In this document: piece by piece, positions 6,074-6,665 of the stretch
How positions within the stretch are numbered: the stretch's first letter is position 1
Layout: every line of letters starts with the position of its first letter
NCBI GenBank assembly: GCA_007127495.1
Contig: SKZG01000541.1
Location: 1-6,665 of the forward strand
Length of the DNA stretch: 6,665 nucleotides
DNA from: Planctomycetales bacterium
GTDB lineage: Bacteria > Planctomycetota > Planctomycetia > Pirellulales > Thermoguttaceae
Direction of reading: 5' to 3'
Position numbers and translations under genes: made by a program
Notes under the pieces: generated by a model
Databases searched by the model: none
What the model was told of the DNA's origin: nothing
Seen by the model: only the letters and a program-made list of their open reading frames with translations

Positions 6074-6665
6074 CTATCGCTTTGTGAACGCCGCGAGGAC
6101 GTCGACGAGTTTTTGCAGCGTTTCGGGGTCCGGCATGGGGAGCTTCACGTAGGTTTGGCCCGTGCGCTCGTCGCGCTCCAGCAGCCCGGCCGGCGGGCCG
6201 GCGGAGGGACGATCGGAGTTGGAGGAGGCGCCATGTCCGGTGCCGGCGGCGAACATGCGGCCGAGACCCTGCAACAGCGCCTGGCCGGCCGTGGCCAGAT
6301 CGCTCCAAAGCTGCTCGGGCGCAGCGGCAGGTCCGGCCGATGGAGCGGTCGGCTGTGCCGGCGCACCCCATTCGGGCGGCGCCGGGGCAGGGGCCGCCAC
6401 CGGCTGGGCGACCGAACCGGTGGCCGTCTCGACCGATTCCATGAATCGTTTCAGCCGCGTCCCGCCCAGGAACACCGCGTCCTGCCCGCCGTCCAGGACA
6501 CCGGAGAAGACGGATTTCTTGAACTTCAGCAGTTCGAGCATCCCCTCCTCGATGGTGCCTTGAGAGATGAAATGCACCACGCGTACCGGCCGGCGCTGGC
6601 CGAGACGATGCACGCGCCCGATACGCTGCTCCAGCACGGCCGGGTTCCACGGCTGGTCGAGCACG
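6074..6665 (-). CDS. SNF2-family helicase/ATPase, C-terminal fragment (5' truncated)
   Basis: The frame runs off the right edge; the GTG at 6662-6664 is an internal Val, not a start. About 196 residues are seen. They open with SNF2/RecA-2 motif VI and its lead-in: LDQPWNPAVLEQRIGRVHRLGQ (2-23, split here as LDQPWNPAVL + EQRIGRVHRLGQ), containing the arginines R14, R17 and R20 of the arginine-finger region. RPVRVVHFISQGTIEEGML (25-43) follows, as in SNF2 ATPases that translocate on double-stranded DNA. The domain ends near residue 80. A Pro/Ala/Gly-rich, probably disordered linker follows (about 83-118), then a helical patch EQLWSDLATAGQALLQGLGR (117-136). A compact tail TYVKLPMPDPETLQKLVDVL (171-190) ends the protein. 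The role could be DNA repair or transcription recycling (RapA-like), but the domains that would decide this are outside the window. Confidence 0.93.
   Translation of the reverse strand, partial: VLDQPWNPAVLEQRIGRVHRLGQRRPVRVVHFISQGTIEEGMLELLKFKKSVFSGVLDGGQDAVFLGGTRLKRFMESVETATGSVAQPVAAPAPAPPEWGAPAQPTAPSAGPAAAPEQLWSDLATAGQALLQGLGRMFAAGTGHGASSNSDRPSAGPPAGLLERDERTGQTYVKLPMPDPETLQKLVDVLAAFTKR

Noticed and set aside
6145..6650. Alternative frames opposite or within the helicase tail, including a long minus-strand frame over 5661-6650
   Set aside because: They overlap the motif-bearing SNF2 and cysteine desulfurase frames, and are rich in Arg, Gly and Ala, as expected of GC-rich shadow frames.

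Overview
This GC-rich bacterial window looks like the chromosome of a member of the Planctomycetota, probably a pirellula-like lineage. That is inferred from protein style, not from a marker gene: a secreted DUF1080 (3-keto-disaccharide hydrolase-like) protein with a GGLPGHGWD-type N-terminal module, a DUF1844 protein, a SNF2-type helicase with a Pro/Ala-rich tail, and an FG-GAP/VCBS-like propeller protein. All of these are common in planctomycete genomes. No rRNA, tRNA, CRISPR array, complete insertion sequence or phage gene is visible.

Layout, left to right. (1) 1-626 (+): 3' end of a beta-propeller-like protein that begins outside the window. (2) 604-1620 (-): a complete exported DUF1080 protein whose 3' end overlaps gene 1 tail to tail by 23 bp. 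(3) 1621-2299: about 680 bp without a convincing gene. It holds a possible promoter for the DUF1080 gene and a compact element of about 99 bp with perfect 19-bp terminal inverted repeats, a nested C-rich/G-rich hairpin and flanking TTA direct repeats, which resembles a MITE. (4) 2300-2692 (-): a small DUF1844 protein with a strong Shine-Dalgarno sequence. (5) 2807-4450 (-): complete pyrG (CTP synthase), upstream of DUF1844 on the same strand and possibly in one transcription unit with it. (6) 4451-4835: a divergent intergenic region with a possible promoter for the next gene. (7) 4836-6026 (+): a complete class I (NifS/IscS-type) cysteine desulfurase. (8) 6074-6665 (-): C-terminal end of a SNF2-family helicase/ATPase that continues beyond the right edge.

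The genes do not form one pathway. pyrG (CTP synthesis) and the cysteine desulfurase (sulfur mobilisation for Fe-S clusters and tRNA thiolation) are housekeeping genes placed among planctomycete-typical accessory proteins. I see no defence or biosynthetic system. The most interesting structure is non-coding. One item is the MITE-like palindrome at 1827-1931. The other is a pair of related GC-rich repeats in the same orientation on either side of pyrG (2761-2806 and 4557-4612). The long open frame antisense to pyrG is judged to be a coding shadow.
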